Assembly (NCBI RefSeq): GCF_000425145.1
Contig: NZ_KE384312.1
Span: 1-64,000, forward strand
DNA: 64,000 nucleotides
Origin: Pedobacter glucosidilyticus DSM 23534
GTDB lineage: Bacteria; Bacteroidota; Bacteroidia; Sphingobacteriales; Sphingobacteriaceae
Direction of reading: 5' to 3'
Shown here: positions 15,919 to 24,698 of the stretch, one piece after another
How the letters are laid out: every line of letters begins with the position of its first letter
Position numbering within the stretch: position 1 is the stretch's first letter
Made by a program: the position numbers and the translations under genes
The notes under the pieces: generated by a model
What the model saw: only the letters and a program-made list of their open reading frames with translations
Told to the model about the DNA's origin: nothing
Database searches by the model: none

Positions 15919-17019
15919 ATGGATTTTAGCCACATTTTAAATTATAAAAATTTTGGATTAAAGGCGTTATTCGCACTTTTTTTAGCGTTTTTGTCATTTA
16001 ATGCCTATTCAAATCAAGAAAATGCAACCATTGAACCGGCAGGAGCAGAAGCAGGACATCATGCCGCAGCAGAAGAAAAATTTGATCCAACGGTAACTAT
16101 TTTAGAGCACATCAGCGATGCGCATAGCTGGCACTTATGGGGTCACACAAGTTTACCTCTTCCAGTTATTTTATATACTCCTCAAGGTTTAGAAATTTTT
16201 TCTTCAGCTAATTTAATGGATGAGCATCATGCAGCAAAACCTTATGCTGGTAAGTATTATACTTATGCAAATGAGCATGAGCATATTAAAGTTTTAAAAG
16301 CTGATGGTACTATTGATGAGTCTGTTTCTATTTTAGATTTTTCAATCACTAAAAACGTAGCTGCTATGTTTATATCAGTTATTTTAATTTTAGTGATTTT
16401 TATTAGTGTTGCAGGTTCTTATAAAAAACGTGTTGGAAAAGCACCTAAAGGTTTACAATCTTGGTTAGAGCCCTTAATTGTATTTGTTAGAGATGATATT
16501 GCTCGTCCTAATATTGGATATAAATACGAGAAATTTATGCCTCTTTTATTAACCATATTCTTTTTTATATGGTTTAATAATTTGTTAGGCTTAGTACCTA
16601 TTTTCCCAGGTAGTGCAAACGTAACTGGTAATATAGCAGTTACTATGGTATTAGCGTTTATCGTTCTTGTAGTTGTTAATATCAATGGTAATAAATACTA
16701 CTGGGCGCATATCTTTAAACCAGATGTTCCTTTTTGGTTATTACCAATCATGTGGGTAGTAGAGATTATTGGAGTTTTCTCTAAGCCTTTCGCTCTAATG
16801 GTTCGTTTGTTTGCAAACATTACAGCTGGTCACATTATCGTATTAAGTTTAATATCTCTGATTTTCATCTTTAAAACATTAGCTATCGCTCCGGTATCAG
16901 TTGCTTTCGTTTTGTTTATGGATGTATTAGAACTTTTAGTTGCTTTCTTGCAAGCCTTTATTTTTACCATGCTTACGGCATTGTTTATAGGTACAGCAGT
17001 TGAAGAGCATCATCATTAA
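15919..17019 (+). CDS. atpB: F0F1 ATP synthase subunit a
   Basis: Subunit a forms the two half-channels for protons against the c ring. This protein is 366 residues, well above the roughly 270 of E. coli. The extra length is an N-terminal secreted region (signal-like hydrophobic segment at 14-31, then a His/Glu-rich stretch to about 150) characteristic of Bacteroidota AtpB. The essential Arg is in KPFALMVRLFANITAGH in the fourth helix, followed by the conserved N and the Q of LVAFLQAFIFTML. The C-terminus ends VEEHHH. It lies 14 bp after the preceding membrane-protein gene and 196 bp before atpE. Confidence 0.96.
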   Translation: MDFSHILNYKNFGLKALFALFLAFLSFNAYSNQENATIEPAGAEAGHHAAAEEKFDPTVTILEHISDAHSWHLWGHTSLPLPVILYTPQGLEIFSSANLMDEHHAAKPYAGKYYTYANEHEHIKVLKADGTIDESVSILDFSITKNVAAMFISVILILVIFISVAGSYKKRVGKAPKGLQSWLEPLIVFVRDDIARPNIGYKYEKFMPLLLTIFFFIWFNNLLGLVPIFPGSANVTGNIAVTMVLAFIVLVVVNINGNKYYWAHIFKPDVPFWLLPIMWVVEIIGVFSKPFALMVRLFANITAGHIIVLSLISLIFIFKTLAIAPVSVAFVLFMDVLELLVAFLQAFIFTMLTALFIGTAVEEHHH

Positions 17020-17206
17020 CGGAGAATAAGGATTTAAAGAGAAAAGAGTAAAGATTTCTTAATAAAAGGAAGTTAAAAACTTTAAAAATAAAATAGAAAG
17101 GTTAATAAAGTTTAGATGAATAGTGCTTTATTTCTGAAAAACTATCAACTAACAAACTAACCCAACTCAATAAATAGAAACATTTTGTTTAACAATCATA
17201 TAATAA

Positions 17207-17431
<225 letters not shown>

Positions 17432-17448
17432 GGATCATTATCATTAAC

Positions 17449-17487
17449 AAAACCGGAAATCTAGCGATTGGCTTTATTTCCGGTTTT
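17449..17487 (+). terminator. Terminator-like hairpin between atpE and atpF
   Basis: AAAACCGGAAAT and ATTTCCGGTTTT form a perfect 12-bp stem (17449-17460 with 17476-17487) with a 15-base loop. T residues continue to 17488, then AAAAAG. This has intrinsic-terminator form, yet atpF, H, A and G follow in the same direction without an obvious new promoter. Confidence 0.65.
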
Positions 17488-17526
17488 TAAAAAGACATTC
17501 ATTAGTAATAATATATATAAATTTTT

Positions 17527-18021
17527 ATGGAATTAGTAACTCCTAGTATTGGATTGGTTTTCTGGACATTAGTATCCTTTCTAATTTTACTTGTTATTTT
17601 AAAGAAATTAGCATGGAAGCCCATGTTAGGCGCTATTCATGAGCGTGAGCGTTCTATTGAGGATGCTTTAAACAAAGCAGAATTAGCTAAGCAAGAAATG
17701 GCTCGTTTATCAAATGAAAATGAAGCCCTTTTAAAACAAGCTAAAGCAGAGCGTGATGCTATATTAAAAGAAGCTAAAGAAATTAAAGATCAGATTGTTA
17801 ATGAGGCTAAAACACAGGCTCAGACAGAAGGTGCTAAATTAATTGAGAAAGCAAAATTAGAGATTAATAACCAAAAGATAGCGGCTTTAGATGAGGTTAA
17901 AAACCAAGTTGCTTCTTTATCTTTAGAAATTGCAGAAAAAATTATGCGTCAGCAGTTTAATGATAAGCAAAAGCAAGAAGAACTTGTGGGCGAGTTATTA
18001 AAGGATGTTAAGCTGAGCTAA
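17527..18021 (+). CDS. atpF: F0F1 ATP synthase subunit b
   Basis: The peripheral-stalk subunit: 164 residues with one N-terminal membrane helix (LVFWTLVSFLILLVILKKLAWKP) and then a long, uninterrupted charged helix rich in K, E, A and Q that dimerises and reaches the delta subunit. The conserved polar ring after the membrane helix (KKLAWKPM...I..RE..I..AL) is present. It follows the hairpin after atpE by 39 bp. Length is close to the usual 156-170. Confidence 0.95.
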   Translation: MELVTPSIGLVFWTLVSFLILLVILKKLAWKPMLGAIHERERSIEDALNKAELAKQEMARLSNENEALLKQAKAERDAILKEAKEIKDQIVNEAKTQAQTEGAKLIEKAKLEINNQKIAALDEVKNQVASLSLEIAEKIMRQQFNDKQKQEELVGELLKDVKLS

Positions 18022-18040
18022 ATAAAAAGTAAAAATTTAA

Positions 18041-18083
18041 AATTCAAAACGATGTTTAAGTTTTGGATTTTGATTTTTGAATT
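18041..18083. repeat. Inverted repeat in the atpF-atpH gap
   Basis: AATTCAAAA (18041-18049) and TTTTGAATT (18075-18083) are perfect complements across 25 bases in the 76-bp spacer. The sequence is AT-only around the stem, so it is a weak hairpin. No T-run follows. Confidence 0.35.
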
Positions 18084-18097
18084 AAACTTTTAAAAAA

Positions 18098-18646
18098 ATG
18101 TCAGAAATAAAAGTAGCATCAAGATACGCTAAATCACTTATAGACCTTGCAAAAGAGCAAAATGCTTTAGAACAAGTAAAAGGTGATATGCAATTATTTG
18201 TAGATACAGTTAAAGCAAGTACTGAGTTACAAGCTGTACTTAAAAATCCAATTATTCCAATTGGAAAGAAAAATAGCATCTTAGTTGCAATTTTTGGAGA
18301 TAAAGTGCATGCTACAACTAAAGCTTTTTTAAAAATTGTTATTGATAAAGCAAGAGCTGAAGTGCTATTTGGGACTGCTAAAGAGTTTCTTAACCAATAC
18401 AACCAATACAAAAATATTGTAACCGCTAAGGTAACATCTGCTACAGTTTTATCAGACGCTGCAAAAGCAGACATTATTGCTAAAGTAAAAGAAGTTACAG
18501 GTGGTGAGGTTAGATTAAATGCTACTATAGACGAAAGTTTAATAGGTGGTTTTGTTTTAACCGTTGGTGATAAGCAATTTGATGCTAGTATTTCAAGCAA
18601 ATTAAATCAGCTTAAAAAGGATTTTGCACAAAGAGTAGTAGCTTAA
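18098..18646 (+). CDS. atpH: F0F1 ATP synthase subunit delta
   Basis: The 182-residue OSCP/delta subunit that joins the alpha/beta crown to the b stalk. The helical N-terminal domain opens with ASRYAKSLIDLAKEQNALEQV, and the C-terminal part has the family signature DESLIGGFVLTVGDKQFDASISSKLNQLKK. Length and motif positions are normal. Its start follows a 76-bp AT-rich spacer containing an inverted repeat. Confidence 0.95.
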   Translation: MSEIKVASRYAKSLIDLAKEQNALEQVKGDMQLFVDTVKASTELQAVLKNPIIPIGKKNSILVAIFGDKVHATTKAFLKIVIDKARAEVLFGTAKEFLNQYNQYKNIVTAKVTSATVLSDAAKADIIAKVKEVTGGEVRLNATIDESLIGGFVLTVGDKQFDASISSKLNQLKKDFAQRVVA

Positions 18647-18688
18647 TTAAGTAAAAAAATAAAAATTAATATCTTAAATAAATAAAAG

Positions 18689-20263
18689 ATGGTAGAGGTA
18701 AGACCAGATGAAGTTTCGGCGATTTTACGTCAGCAATTGTCGGGATTCAAGTCTGAAACTGAATTAGAAGAGGTTGGTACTGTACTCCAAGTGGGTGACG
18801 GTATTGCCCGTGTTTATGGTTTAACTAAAGTACAAGCTGGTGAGCTAGTTGAGTTTGAAACTGGTTTACAAGGTATAGTGCTAAATCTTGAAGAAGATAA
18901 CGTTGGGGTGGTATTGTTAGGAGCTTCTGATGAGATAAAAGAAGGTGACACCATTAAAAGAACAAAACGTATCGCATCTATTAAAGTAGGTGAAGGTATG
19001 TTAGGTCGTGTGGTTAACACGCTTGGTCAGCCAATTGATGGTAAAGGCCCTATTACAGGTACAACTTACGAGATGCCTTTGGAGCGTAAAGCACCGGGTG
19101 TAATCTATCGTCAACCAGTTACCGAGCCATTACAAACAGGTATTAAAGCAATTGATGCGATGATTCCTATCGGTCGTGGTCAGCGTGAGTTGGTTATTGG
19201 TGACCGTCAGACTGGTAAATCAGCAGTTTGTATTGATACCATCATCAATCAAAAAGAATTTTACGATGCAGGACAACCTGTATTTTGTATATATGTAGCC
19301 ATTGGCCAAAAAGCAAGTACTGTAGCAAACGTTGTAAAAGCGCTTGACGAAAAAGGTGCTATGGCTTATACCATTGTTGTTGCAGCTTCTGCAGCAGATC
19401 CTGCTCCAATGCAATTCTATGCTCCATTTGCTGGTGCAGCAATTGGCGAATTCTTCCGTGACACAGGTAAACCAGCTTTAATTGTTTATGATGATTTATC
19501 TAAACAAGCAGTAGCTTACCGCGAGGTATCTTTATTATTAAAACGTCCTCCTGGTCGTGAAGCTTACCCTGGAGACGTATTCTATCTTCACAGTCGTTTG
19601 TTAGAAAGAGCTGCAAAAATTAACTCTAACGATTCTATTGCTCAGCAAATGAACGATTTGCCAGAGTCTATCAAAGGTATCGTAAAGGGTGGTGGTTCTT
19701 TAACAGCATTACCAATTATCGAAACTCAAGCGGGTGACGTTTCTGCTTATATCCCTACCAACGTAATTTCAATTACTGATGGTCAGATATTCTTAGAGTC
19801 TAACTTATTTAATGCGGGTGTTCGTCCGGCTATTAACGTTGGTATTTCTGTATCACGTGTAGGTGGTAACGCTCAAATTAAATCCATGAAGAAAGTTGCG
19901 GGTACTTTGAAACTAGACCAAGCACAATATCGTGAGTTAGAGGCATTCTCTAAATTTGGTTCAGATTTAGATGCTTCAACTAAATTGGTTTTAGATAAAG
20001 GAGCTCGTAACGTAGAAATCTTAAAGCAAGGTCAGTTCTCTCCGGTAACGGTTGAAAAACAAGTTGCTATTATTTACGCTGGTACTAAAAATTTAATGAG
20101 AAATGTACCTGTAAATAAAGTAAGAGAATTTGAATTAGAGTATACTACACAATTAGAGCAACGTCATCCAGAAGTTTTGGCAGCCTTAAAAGCTGGTAAA
20201 TTTGATGATAGCTTAACAAGTGTTTTAGAAACAGTAGCAAAAGAGGTTTCTGATAAATATTAA
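18689..20263 (+). CDS. atpA: F0F1 ATP synthase subunit alpha
   Basis: The 524-residue non-catalytic nucleotide-binding subunit of the F1 head. Walker A is GDRQTGKS near residue 170, with the conserved Q and K of alpha subunits. [17 protein letters not shown] marks the Walker B region, and [13 protein letters not shown] carries the arginine-finger segment. The protein starts [17 protein letters not shown], the usual alpha N-terminus that binds delta. The coding region is less A/T-biased at third positions than its neighbours, as expected for a highly expressed gene. Confidence 0.97.
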   Translation: MVEVRPDEVSAILRQQLSGFKSETELEEVGTVLQVGDGIARVYGLTKVQAGELVEFETGLQGIVLNLEEDNVGVVLLGASDEIKEGDTIKRTKRIASIKVGEGMLGRVVNTLGQPIDGKGPITGTTYEMPLERKAPGVIYRQPVTEPLQTGIKAIDAMIPIGRGQRELVIGDRQTGKSAVCIDTIINQKEFYDAGQPVFCIYVAIGQKASTVANVVKALDEKGAMAYTIVVAASAADPAPMQFYAPFAGAAIGEFFRDTGKPALIVYDDLSKQAVAYREVSLLLKRPPGREAYPGDVFYLHSRLLERAAKINSNDSIAQQMNDLPESIKGIVKGGGSLTALPIIETQAGDVSAYIPTNVISITDGQIFLESNLFNAGVRPAINVGISVSRVGGNAQIKSMKKVAGTLKLDQAQYRELEAFSKFGSDLDASTKLVLDKGARNVEILKQGQFSPVTVEKQVAIIYAGTKNLMRNVPVNKVREFELEYTTQLEQRHPEVLAALKAGKFDDSLTSVLETVAKEVSDKY

Positions 20264-20266
20264 TTT

Positions 20267-20337
20267 TAGTATTGAGTAGGGTGTATCGTGTATGGAGTAA
20301 ATCAATCGCAATACTCACTACTCAATTCTCAATACTA
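20267..20337. repeat. Inverted and tandem ACTCA-type repeats between atpA and atpG
   Basis: TAGTATTGAG (20267-20276) and CTCAATACTA (20328-20337) are perfect complements near the two ends of the 78-bp spacer. The inner part repeats the units AATACTCACTA, CTCAATT and CTCAATAC. The element nearly fills the gap and ends 4 bp before the atpG ATG, so the folded form could block or expose the ribosome site. Confidence 0.45.
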
Positions 20338-20341
20338 GAAA

Positions 20342-21223
20342 ATGGCAAATTTAAAAGAAGTAAGAATTAGAATTGCATCTGTAAGTTCTACTCAGCAGAT
20401 TACCAAAGCTATGAAAATGGTTTCGGCTGCTAAGTTAAAGAGAGCTACTAACGCTATTATACAATTACGTCCTTATGCTAATAAACTAAAAGAGATTTTA
20501 GCTAATCTTTCTGCTAGTTTAGAAGATGGGGTATCTGTATATACTCAGGAAAGAGAAGTTAAAAATGTACTATTAATTGTAGTAACCTCTAATCGTGGGT
20601 TAGCCGGAGCTTTTAATACAAATGCAATAAAAACTGCTAATAATTTAATAGCAGAAAAATATGATTCTTACCACAAAAGTGGTAATCTTCACATCATAGC
20701 TATTGGGAAAAAAGCTCAAGATTATTATGAGAAGCGCAATTATAATGTTATTGGCAACAATAACGAGCTTTACTCAAATCTTAATTTTGAGAACGTTTCT
20801 GCAATTACAGAAAGCGTTATGGATGCCTTTGTTAAAGGGCAATATGATAAGGTAGAAGTTGTTTACAACCAGTTTAAAAACGCAGCAATGCAGATTTTAA
20901 CGGTAGAGCAATTATTGCCAGTGCCTAAAGCAGAGCGTTCTGAGAAACAGGTTTCTAATACAGACTATATTCTTGAGCCTTCTAAAGAAGAAATTGTAGA
21001 GCAATTGATTCCTAAAAATATTAAAATACAACTTTACAAAGCTGTTTTAGATTCTCACGCTTCTGAGCATGGCGCAAGGATGACTGCTATGGATAAAGCT
21101 ACTGATAACGCTGGAGATTTGCTTAAGAAATTGAAATTGGCTTATAACCAAGCTCGTCAAGCAGCTATTACTACAGAACTTTCTGAGATTGTAAGTGGTG
21201 CAGCTGCATTATCTAACGGATAA
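20342..21223 (+). CDS. atpG: F0F1 ATP synthase subunit gamma
   Basis: The 293-residue rotor shaft. It has the conserved N-terminal coil (LKEVRIRIASVSSTQQITKAMKMVSAAKLKRA), the Rossmann-like middle (VVTSNRGLAGAFN), and the C-terminal coil ending ITTELSEIVSGAAAL. Length and both terminal motifs are normal. It is the last gene of the cluster and is followed by a terminator at 21251. The beta and epsilon genes (atpD, atpC) are absent here. In Bacteroidota they commonly form a separate unit. Confidence 0.96.
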   Translation: MANLKEVRIRIASVSSTQQITKAMKMVSAAKLKRATNAIIQLRPYANKLKEILANLSASLEDGVSVYTQEREVKNVLLIVVTSNRGLAGAFNTNAIKTANNLIAEKYDSYHKSGNLHIIAIGKKAQDYYEKRNYNVIGNNNELYSNLNFENVSAITESVMDAFVKGQYDKVEVVYNQFKNAAMQILTVEQLLPVPKAERSEKQVSNTDYILEPSKEEIVEQLIPKNIKIQLYKAVLDSHASEHGARMTAMDKATDNAGDLLKKLKLAYNQARQAAITTELSEIVSGAAALSNG

Positions 21224-21250
21224 GTTCAATTTTAATACAGATATTTTAAA

Positions 21251-21278
21251 AGAGGGTAGGAAACTATCCTCTTTTTTT
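21251..21278 (+). terminator. Terminator of the ATP synthase cluster
   Basis: AGAGGGTAG and CTATCCTCT (21251-21259 with 21264-21272, one G-T pair) form a 9-bp stem with a 4-base loop, followed by a T-run to 21278. It lies 28 bp after the atpG stop. Confidence 0.8.
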
Positions 21279-21294
21279 GTTTCATCAGTGTTAT

Positions 21295-21328
21295 AAAAAA
21301 CACCTCTTTACCATTATGGTTAAAGAGG
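21295..21328 (-). terminator. Terminator for the minus-strand lipoprotein gene
   Basis: GGTTAAAGAGG (21318-21328) pairs with CCTCTTTACC (21303-21312) with one bulged base. On the minus strand the stem is followed by a TG and a T-run (A's at 21295-21300). It lies 30 bp past the stop at 21358. Confidence 0.7.
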
Positions 21329-21357
21329 CGTTAAGGTTAATGTATAAATATATATTG

Positions 21358-21822
21358 TTAAGGTTTTTCCCAGATGATGGTATTATCTGCAGTAAGTGGT
21401 AATACTTTATTATTAAAAGATAGCTTGGTAATTTGCAAAGTACCGCAGCAATCCTGATCAATGAATTTGGTTTCTACTTTTAAAGTATCAGATAAAACAG
21501 TGCCAACTTTTATAATAAACTCATCTGAAATAGCTGTTTGGAAGCTGATGTATCTGGTTGTGCTTACTGTACTATCAATCTTAAAACTGATGTTTTCTTT
21601 TAGTCTAAAACTATAGATGCTTAAATCTGCTTGTTGCTGTTTAGACGAATTGAAAATGAGGCTGTTTAAACTCCTATCAGTAATTTTAAGTCTTAAATTT
21701 TGAACAGGAGCAGCGCATAATACTGCCGGACAAATTTTTCCATCATCCTGAGTATTGCAGCTTATGATGAAAAAGCTTAGCTGAAATAAGAGTATAAATA
21801 AAAGATATTTAAGTTTCATCAT
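21358..21822 (-). CDS. Hypothetical lipoprotein
   Basis: A 154-residue protein I do not recognise. The N-terminus is a hydrophobic signal of about 22 residues ending FFIISC, a lipobox, so it should be lipidated and sit in the envelope. The remainder alternates polar and hydrophobic residues in the way of a small beta-sandwich (LRLKITDRSLNSLIF, ISFKIDSTVSTTRYISFQTAI), with an internal Cys pair (DQDCCGTLQI) and two further cysteines near the N-terminus (CPAVLCAAP). It stands alone between two terminators. Confidence 0.6.
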   Translation of the reverse strand: MMKLKYLLFILLFQLSFFIISCNTQDDGKICPAVLCAAPVQNLRLKITDRSLNSLIFNSSKQQQADLSIYSFRLKENISFKIDSTVSTTRYISFQTAISDEFIIKVGTVLSDTLKVETKFIDQDCCGTLQITKLSFNNKVLPLTADNTIIWEKP

Positions 21823-21908
21823 CTTTTGTTTTAAACAACCTTACGTTTTCTAATGTAGAACTGCTACAATTTTATAAAATAAATTAGCTACTATATCCAA
21901 CTATTTTA

Positions 21909-21916
21909 TATTTTTG
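21909..21916 (+). promoter_or_regulatory. Possible -7 box for the small membrane protein
   Basis: TATTTTTG matches TAnnTTTG and lies 27 bp before the ATG at 21944. A TTG at -33 is not evident. Confidence 0.35.
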
Positions 21917-21943
21917 CAGGCATAAAGCTTTAATATTTAAGTT

Positions 21944-22129
21944 ATGGTAAACGCAAACAACCCTTCTCATTATAAAGTAATTATCCTTGGAGTTTTTGTA
22001 ACTCTTTTTGGTGTATACATTAAGCAATTTATAGAGCACTCTACTGTTGTAGACTTAATTGGATGGGCTTTAACTTTCATTGGTGCATTTATCTCTATTG
22101 GCGGAGTATTCAAAATTTTAAAAGACTAA
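21944..22129 (+). CDS. Small two-helix membrane protein
   Basis: A 61-residue protein with two hydrophobic helices (VIILGVFVTLFGVYI and LIGWALTFIGAFISIGGVFKIL) separated by the polar turn KQFIEHSTVVD. Function is unknown. It has its own likely promoter and a terminator just after the stop, which supports it being a real single-gene unit rather than chance. Confidence 0.6.
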   Translation: MVNANNPSHYKVIILGVFVTLFGVYIKQFIEHSTVVDLIGWALTFIGAFISIGGVFKILKD

Positions 22130-22150
22130 TGAAATCTTAATCATATTTAT

Positions 22151-22177
22151 AAAAGCTCTGAATATTTCAGGGCTTTT
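22151..22177. terminator. Bidirectional terminator between convergent genes
   Basis: AAAAGCTCTGA (22151-22161) pairs with TCAGGGCTTTT (22167-22177, one G-T pair), loop 5. T-runs follow on both strands. It serves the small membrane protein on plus and the patatin gene on minus, whose stop codon lies inside the right arm. Confidence 0.75.
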
Positions 22178-22955
22178 TCTTTTTTAAGCTTAATATAATT
22201 TGCGTTAAAGATTCACTCTCGCGTATTTGCTTTAAAGCTTCTTCATGGGCTATCCAAAATATTTCTTCGGCCCGGCTAATATCAAAAAGACCAGTTTCTC
22301 CTAAACCATGAGGCTCAATTAAAATATCTACTCCTTTTCTTTTTTCTTCCATATCATGATTGGTGGATAAAGTAGCAGCTCTTTCTATCACATGCTTCAT
22401 ATTCCTGAGCTTTTGTATCACCGGTAAATGGTTGCAAGAAGAACCAATAATGTAATCGCAGTTATTTTGTAAAGGCTCTAAAGGGAAATTGTTAAGCACT
22501 CCACCATCAACATAAAAATCTCCTTCTATTTCTATCGGGTTAAAAATACCTGGTATACAACTAGAAGCCATCACCTTATCAATCAAAGTACCCGAACTGA
22601 AATAAGTTAACTTACCCGTATTAAAATTAGTAGCGGTAACGGTTAAAGGTATTTTTAACTTTTCAAAGCTGTTATGAGGAAGGTAATCTAGAAAAAGTGG
22701 AAAAGTAGATTCTAGTTTTAACAGTGCTGGCCTACCTATGGCTAATCTAAATAAGCGAAGTAGTGGCGTTTTCTTAAAGATATTTAAAGCTTCATAAGGG
22801 TCTATTCCATTAGCGAACAAAGCTCCTGCTATAGCGCCTGCACTAGTACCTGTAATTTGGTGGATAGGAATTTTCTTTTCCGTTAGGGCTTTTAAAACAC
22901 CCAAATGTGCAATTCCTCTTATCCCGCCTCCGCTTAAAACAATACCTATTTTCAT
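22167..22955 (-). CDS. Patatin-like phospholipase (RssA/YlbK type)
   Basis: A 262-residue single-domain patatin. The oxyanion-hole run is GIVLSGGGIRGIAHLG at the very N-terminus, the nucleophile elbow is GTSAG near residue 40, and the catalytic Asp is in VDGGVLNNFPL. All dyad residues are present, so it should be an acyl hydrolase acting on lipids inside the cell. No signal peptide or C-terminal beta-barrel is seen. Its start overlaps the stop of the upstream GldB-like gene by 4 bp, so the two are translated together and may act on the same envelope lipid process. Confidence 0.88.
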   Translation of the reverse strand: MKIGIVLSGGGIRGIAHLGVLKALTEKKIPIHQITGTSAGAIAGALFANGIDPYEALNIFKKTPLLRLFRLAIGRPALLKLESTFPLFLDYLPHNSFEKLKIPLTVTATNFNTGKLTYFSSGTLIDKVMASSCIPGIFNPIEIEGDFYVDGGVLNNFPLEPLQNNCDYIIGSSCNHLPVIQKLRNMKHVIERAATLSTNHDMEEKRKGVDILIEPHGLGETGLFDISRAEEIFWIAHEEALKQIRESESLTQIILSLKKKKP

Positions 22956-23998
22956 TTTTGATTGGGCTTGTATTTAGATGCTTTTAATATTTTTTGATAG
23001 TCTTTTTCTAACATCAGTTTTTGTAAAGTTGTTTCAGGATTTTCTTGCATATAGCGCTTTACAATTTGCCAGCCAATAAATAAACCAAGTTTTGGTGCGG
23101 AATTATTCTTATCGCCTAAGCCTGGTGTAAATGGGGCTTCTGATAAGTATTTCTGTATTTTTAAATAATCAGTATCATAAAGTAAATCCTCACTCAAGAA
23201 ATAAGCCCAAATATCAGACTCGAAATTGCTTGCCCATTCGGCTTGTGCTTTGGTGTAGCCAATAAGTATGCTATCAGCAATGGTAGGTTGTACTTTACTT
23301 AAAAAATAAAGAATCTTTCCATTGTAAATCATCTTATCCAACAAGCTTTTTTCTGCATCAGATTCTGGAAATAACTCTTCACGAGCCAATACTTCCATTA
23401 CCCTCGGGGTGATGTTATCCGGTGTAAACCTTCTGCTGATGTATCTTGGAATACTTTCTACCAAAGCGGGGTAAAACTTAGAATCAGGGCCTAAAAACAT
23501 GTCTAAGCCAATACCAATATAATTTTCTCCAATAGGTGTTTGTACCTGAAAACCAGAAATATAGGTGATTAATGTTGGTATTTTAATTTTGGGATAGTAA
23601 TATTTTACATGTTTAAAAGCATCTGTAAGTATAGGAATTTGAGCATCTAAATTTGGATAAACTGCTTGTGTTTCTTTTTGTAAATCCTGATAAGGAGCCC
23701 CGGATAAAACATCTTTTACAATAGGATAATAAGCGGTATCAGATGTTGGTCCCGTATTTAAGATTTTCTCAAAATAATCTTGATAAAAAGCACCATATTC
23801 TTTTTGTAATGGAGGTAATGCTGTAGCAAGCTGGTTTGGGTTTACTTTAGCTAAGTCTTGGTCAAACCTTTTGATAGTAAGCTCTATATTAATATGGCTA
23901 ACATCAACTTTATTTTCTTGCTTACATGATATACAACAAACTAAGCATATCAGAAAAAAAAAAGTACTTTTGAGACAGATTTTTATTTTAAGAATCAT
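22952..23998 (-). CDS. GldB-like lipoprotein
   Basis: A 348-residue lipoprotein with an N-terminal hydrophobic segment ending in CLVCCISC. It continues with NIELTIKRFDQDLAKVNP and EYGAFYQDYFEKILNTG, the conserved opening of the GldB family. GldB was defined as needed for gliding and type IX secretion in Flavobacterium, but homologues occur in many non-gliding Bacteroidota. The late segment with YTKAQAEWASNFESDIWAYF, then YDTDYLKIQKYL and GWQIVKRYM, is also typical. It overlaps the patatin gene by 4 bp. The link to the PorW-like gene elsewhere in this window is suggestive of a type IX system, not proof. Confidence 0.7.
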   Translation of the reverse strand: MILKIKICLKSTFFFLICLVCCISCKQENKVDVSHINIELTIKRFDQDLAKVNPNQLATALPPLQKEYGAFYQDYFEKILNTGPTSDTAYYPIVKDVLSGAPYQDLQKETQAVYPNLDAQIPILTDAFKHVKYYYPKIKIPTLITYISGFQVQTPIGENYIGIGLDMFLGPDSKFYPALVESIPRYISRRFTPDNITPRVMEVLAREELFPESDAEKSLLDKMIYNGKILYFLSKVQPTIADSILIGYTKAQAEWASNFESDIWAYFLSEDLLYDTDYLKIQKYLSEAPFTPGLGDKNNSAPKLGLFIGWQIVKRYMQENPETTLQKLMLEKDYQKILKASKYKPNQK

Positions 23999-24025
23999 AA
24001 AGTTAAATTTTTAATTACCGAAGTT

Positions 24026-24667
24026 ATGAAAAAGATATTATTCCTATTTCCGTTTCTATTTTTAAGTTTTTGCGTTTTGGCACAAGATGAGGAAGAACCA
24101 GCCTTTAAATTAGGATTAACGGCACATCCAACTTTAGGATGGATAAAATCTGATATTGATAATGTAGATGGAAAAGGAGTGAGGTTAGGTTTTTCTTATG
24201 GTCTTTTGGCTGATATAAACTTTGCAGATAATTATGCTTTTAGTACTGGTTTAAAGTTAACCACTATTAATGGTAGAACAGAAACCGTGGCAGGAAGTAC
24301 CAACTCTGAACAGGTTTTTAAATTGCAATACATAGAAATACCAGCTAAGCTTAAACTATTAACCAATGATAACAATGGGGTTAAGTTTTTTGGAGAGTTT
24401 GGTTTAGGGAATGGTTTAAACATCAAGGCTAAACAAGATAATACATCAACCATAACAGCAGACAATGCTGATAACAGAGATATTTATAACCAAACTGCTT
24501 TTTACAGGGGCTCTATCATTATAGGTGCTGGCGCCGAGATTAGCACAACAGGAAGAACCAAAATATTAGCTGGTTTAAGTTTTGATAATGGTTTTACTGA
24601 TATTAAAAAGGGAGATGGCTCTCTAAAAAATGCTTATTTAGGTATAAATATTGGGGTGTTTTTTTAG
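24026..24667 (+). CDS. Outer-membrane beta-barrel (porin family) protein
   Basis: A 213-residue protein with a cleavable signal (MKKILFLFPFLFLSFCVLAQ) followed by alternating strands typical of small eight-stranded barrels: FKLGLTAHPTLGWIKSD, GVRLGFSYGLLADINF, NYAFSTGLKLTTING, EIPAKLKLL and a terminal AYLGINIGVFF with a final aromatic residue. It resembles the PF13568-type porin family abundant in Bacteroidota. Cargo or role is unknown. It is divergent from the GldB-like gene with only 27 bp between, so its promoter probably lies within that coding region. Confidence 0.8.
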   Translation: MKKILFLFPFLFLSFCVLAQDEEEPAFKLGLTAHPTLGWIKSDIDNVDGKGVRLGFSYGLLADINFADNYAFSTGLKLTTINGRTETVAGSTNSEQVFKLQYIEIPAKLKLLTNDNNGVKFFGEFGLGNGLNIKAKQDNTSTITADNADNRDIYNQTAFYRGSIIIGAGAEISTTGRTKILAGLSFDNGFTDIKKGDGSLKNAYLGINIGVFF

Positions 24668-24698
24668 AAGGTAAGCATTTTTAAGCGATTACTTATTT

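Noticed and set aside
21944-22129. Small frame dismissed as chance
   Set aside because: Kept as a gene because it has two clean membrane helices, an upstream -7 box and its own terminator.
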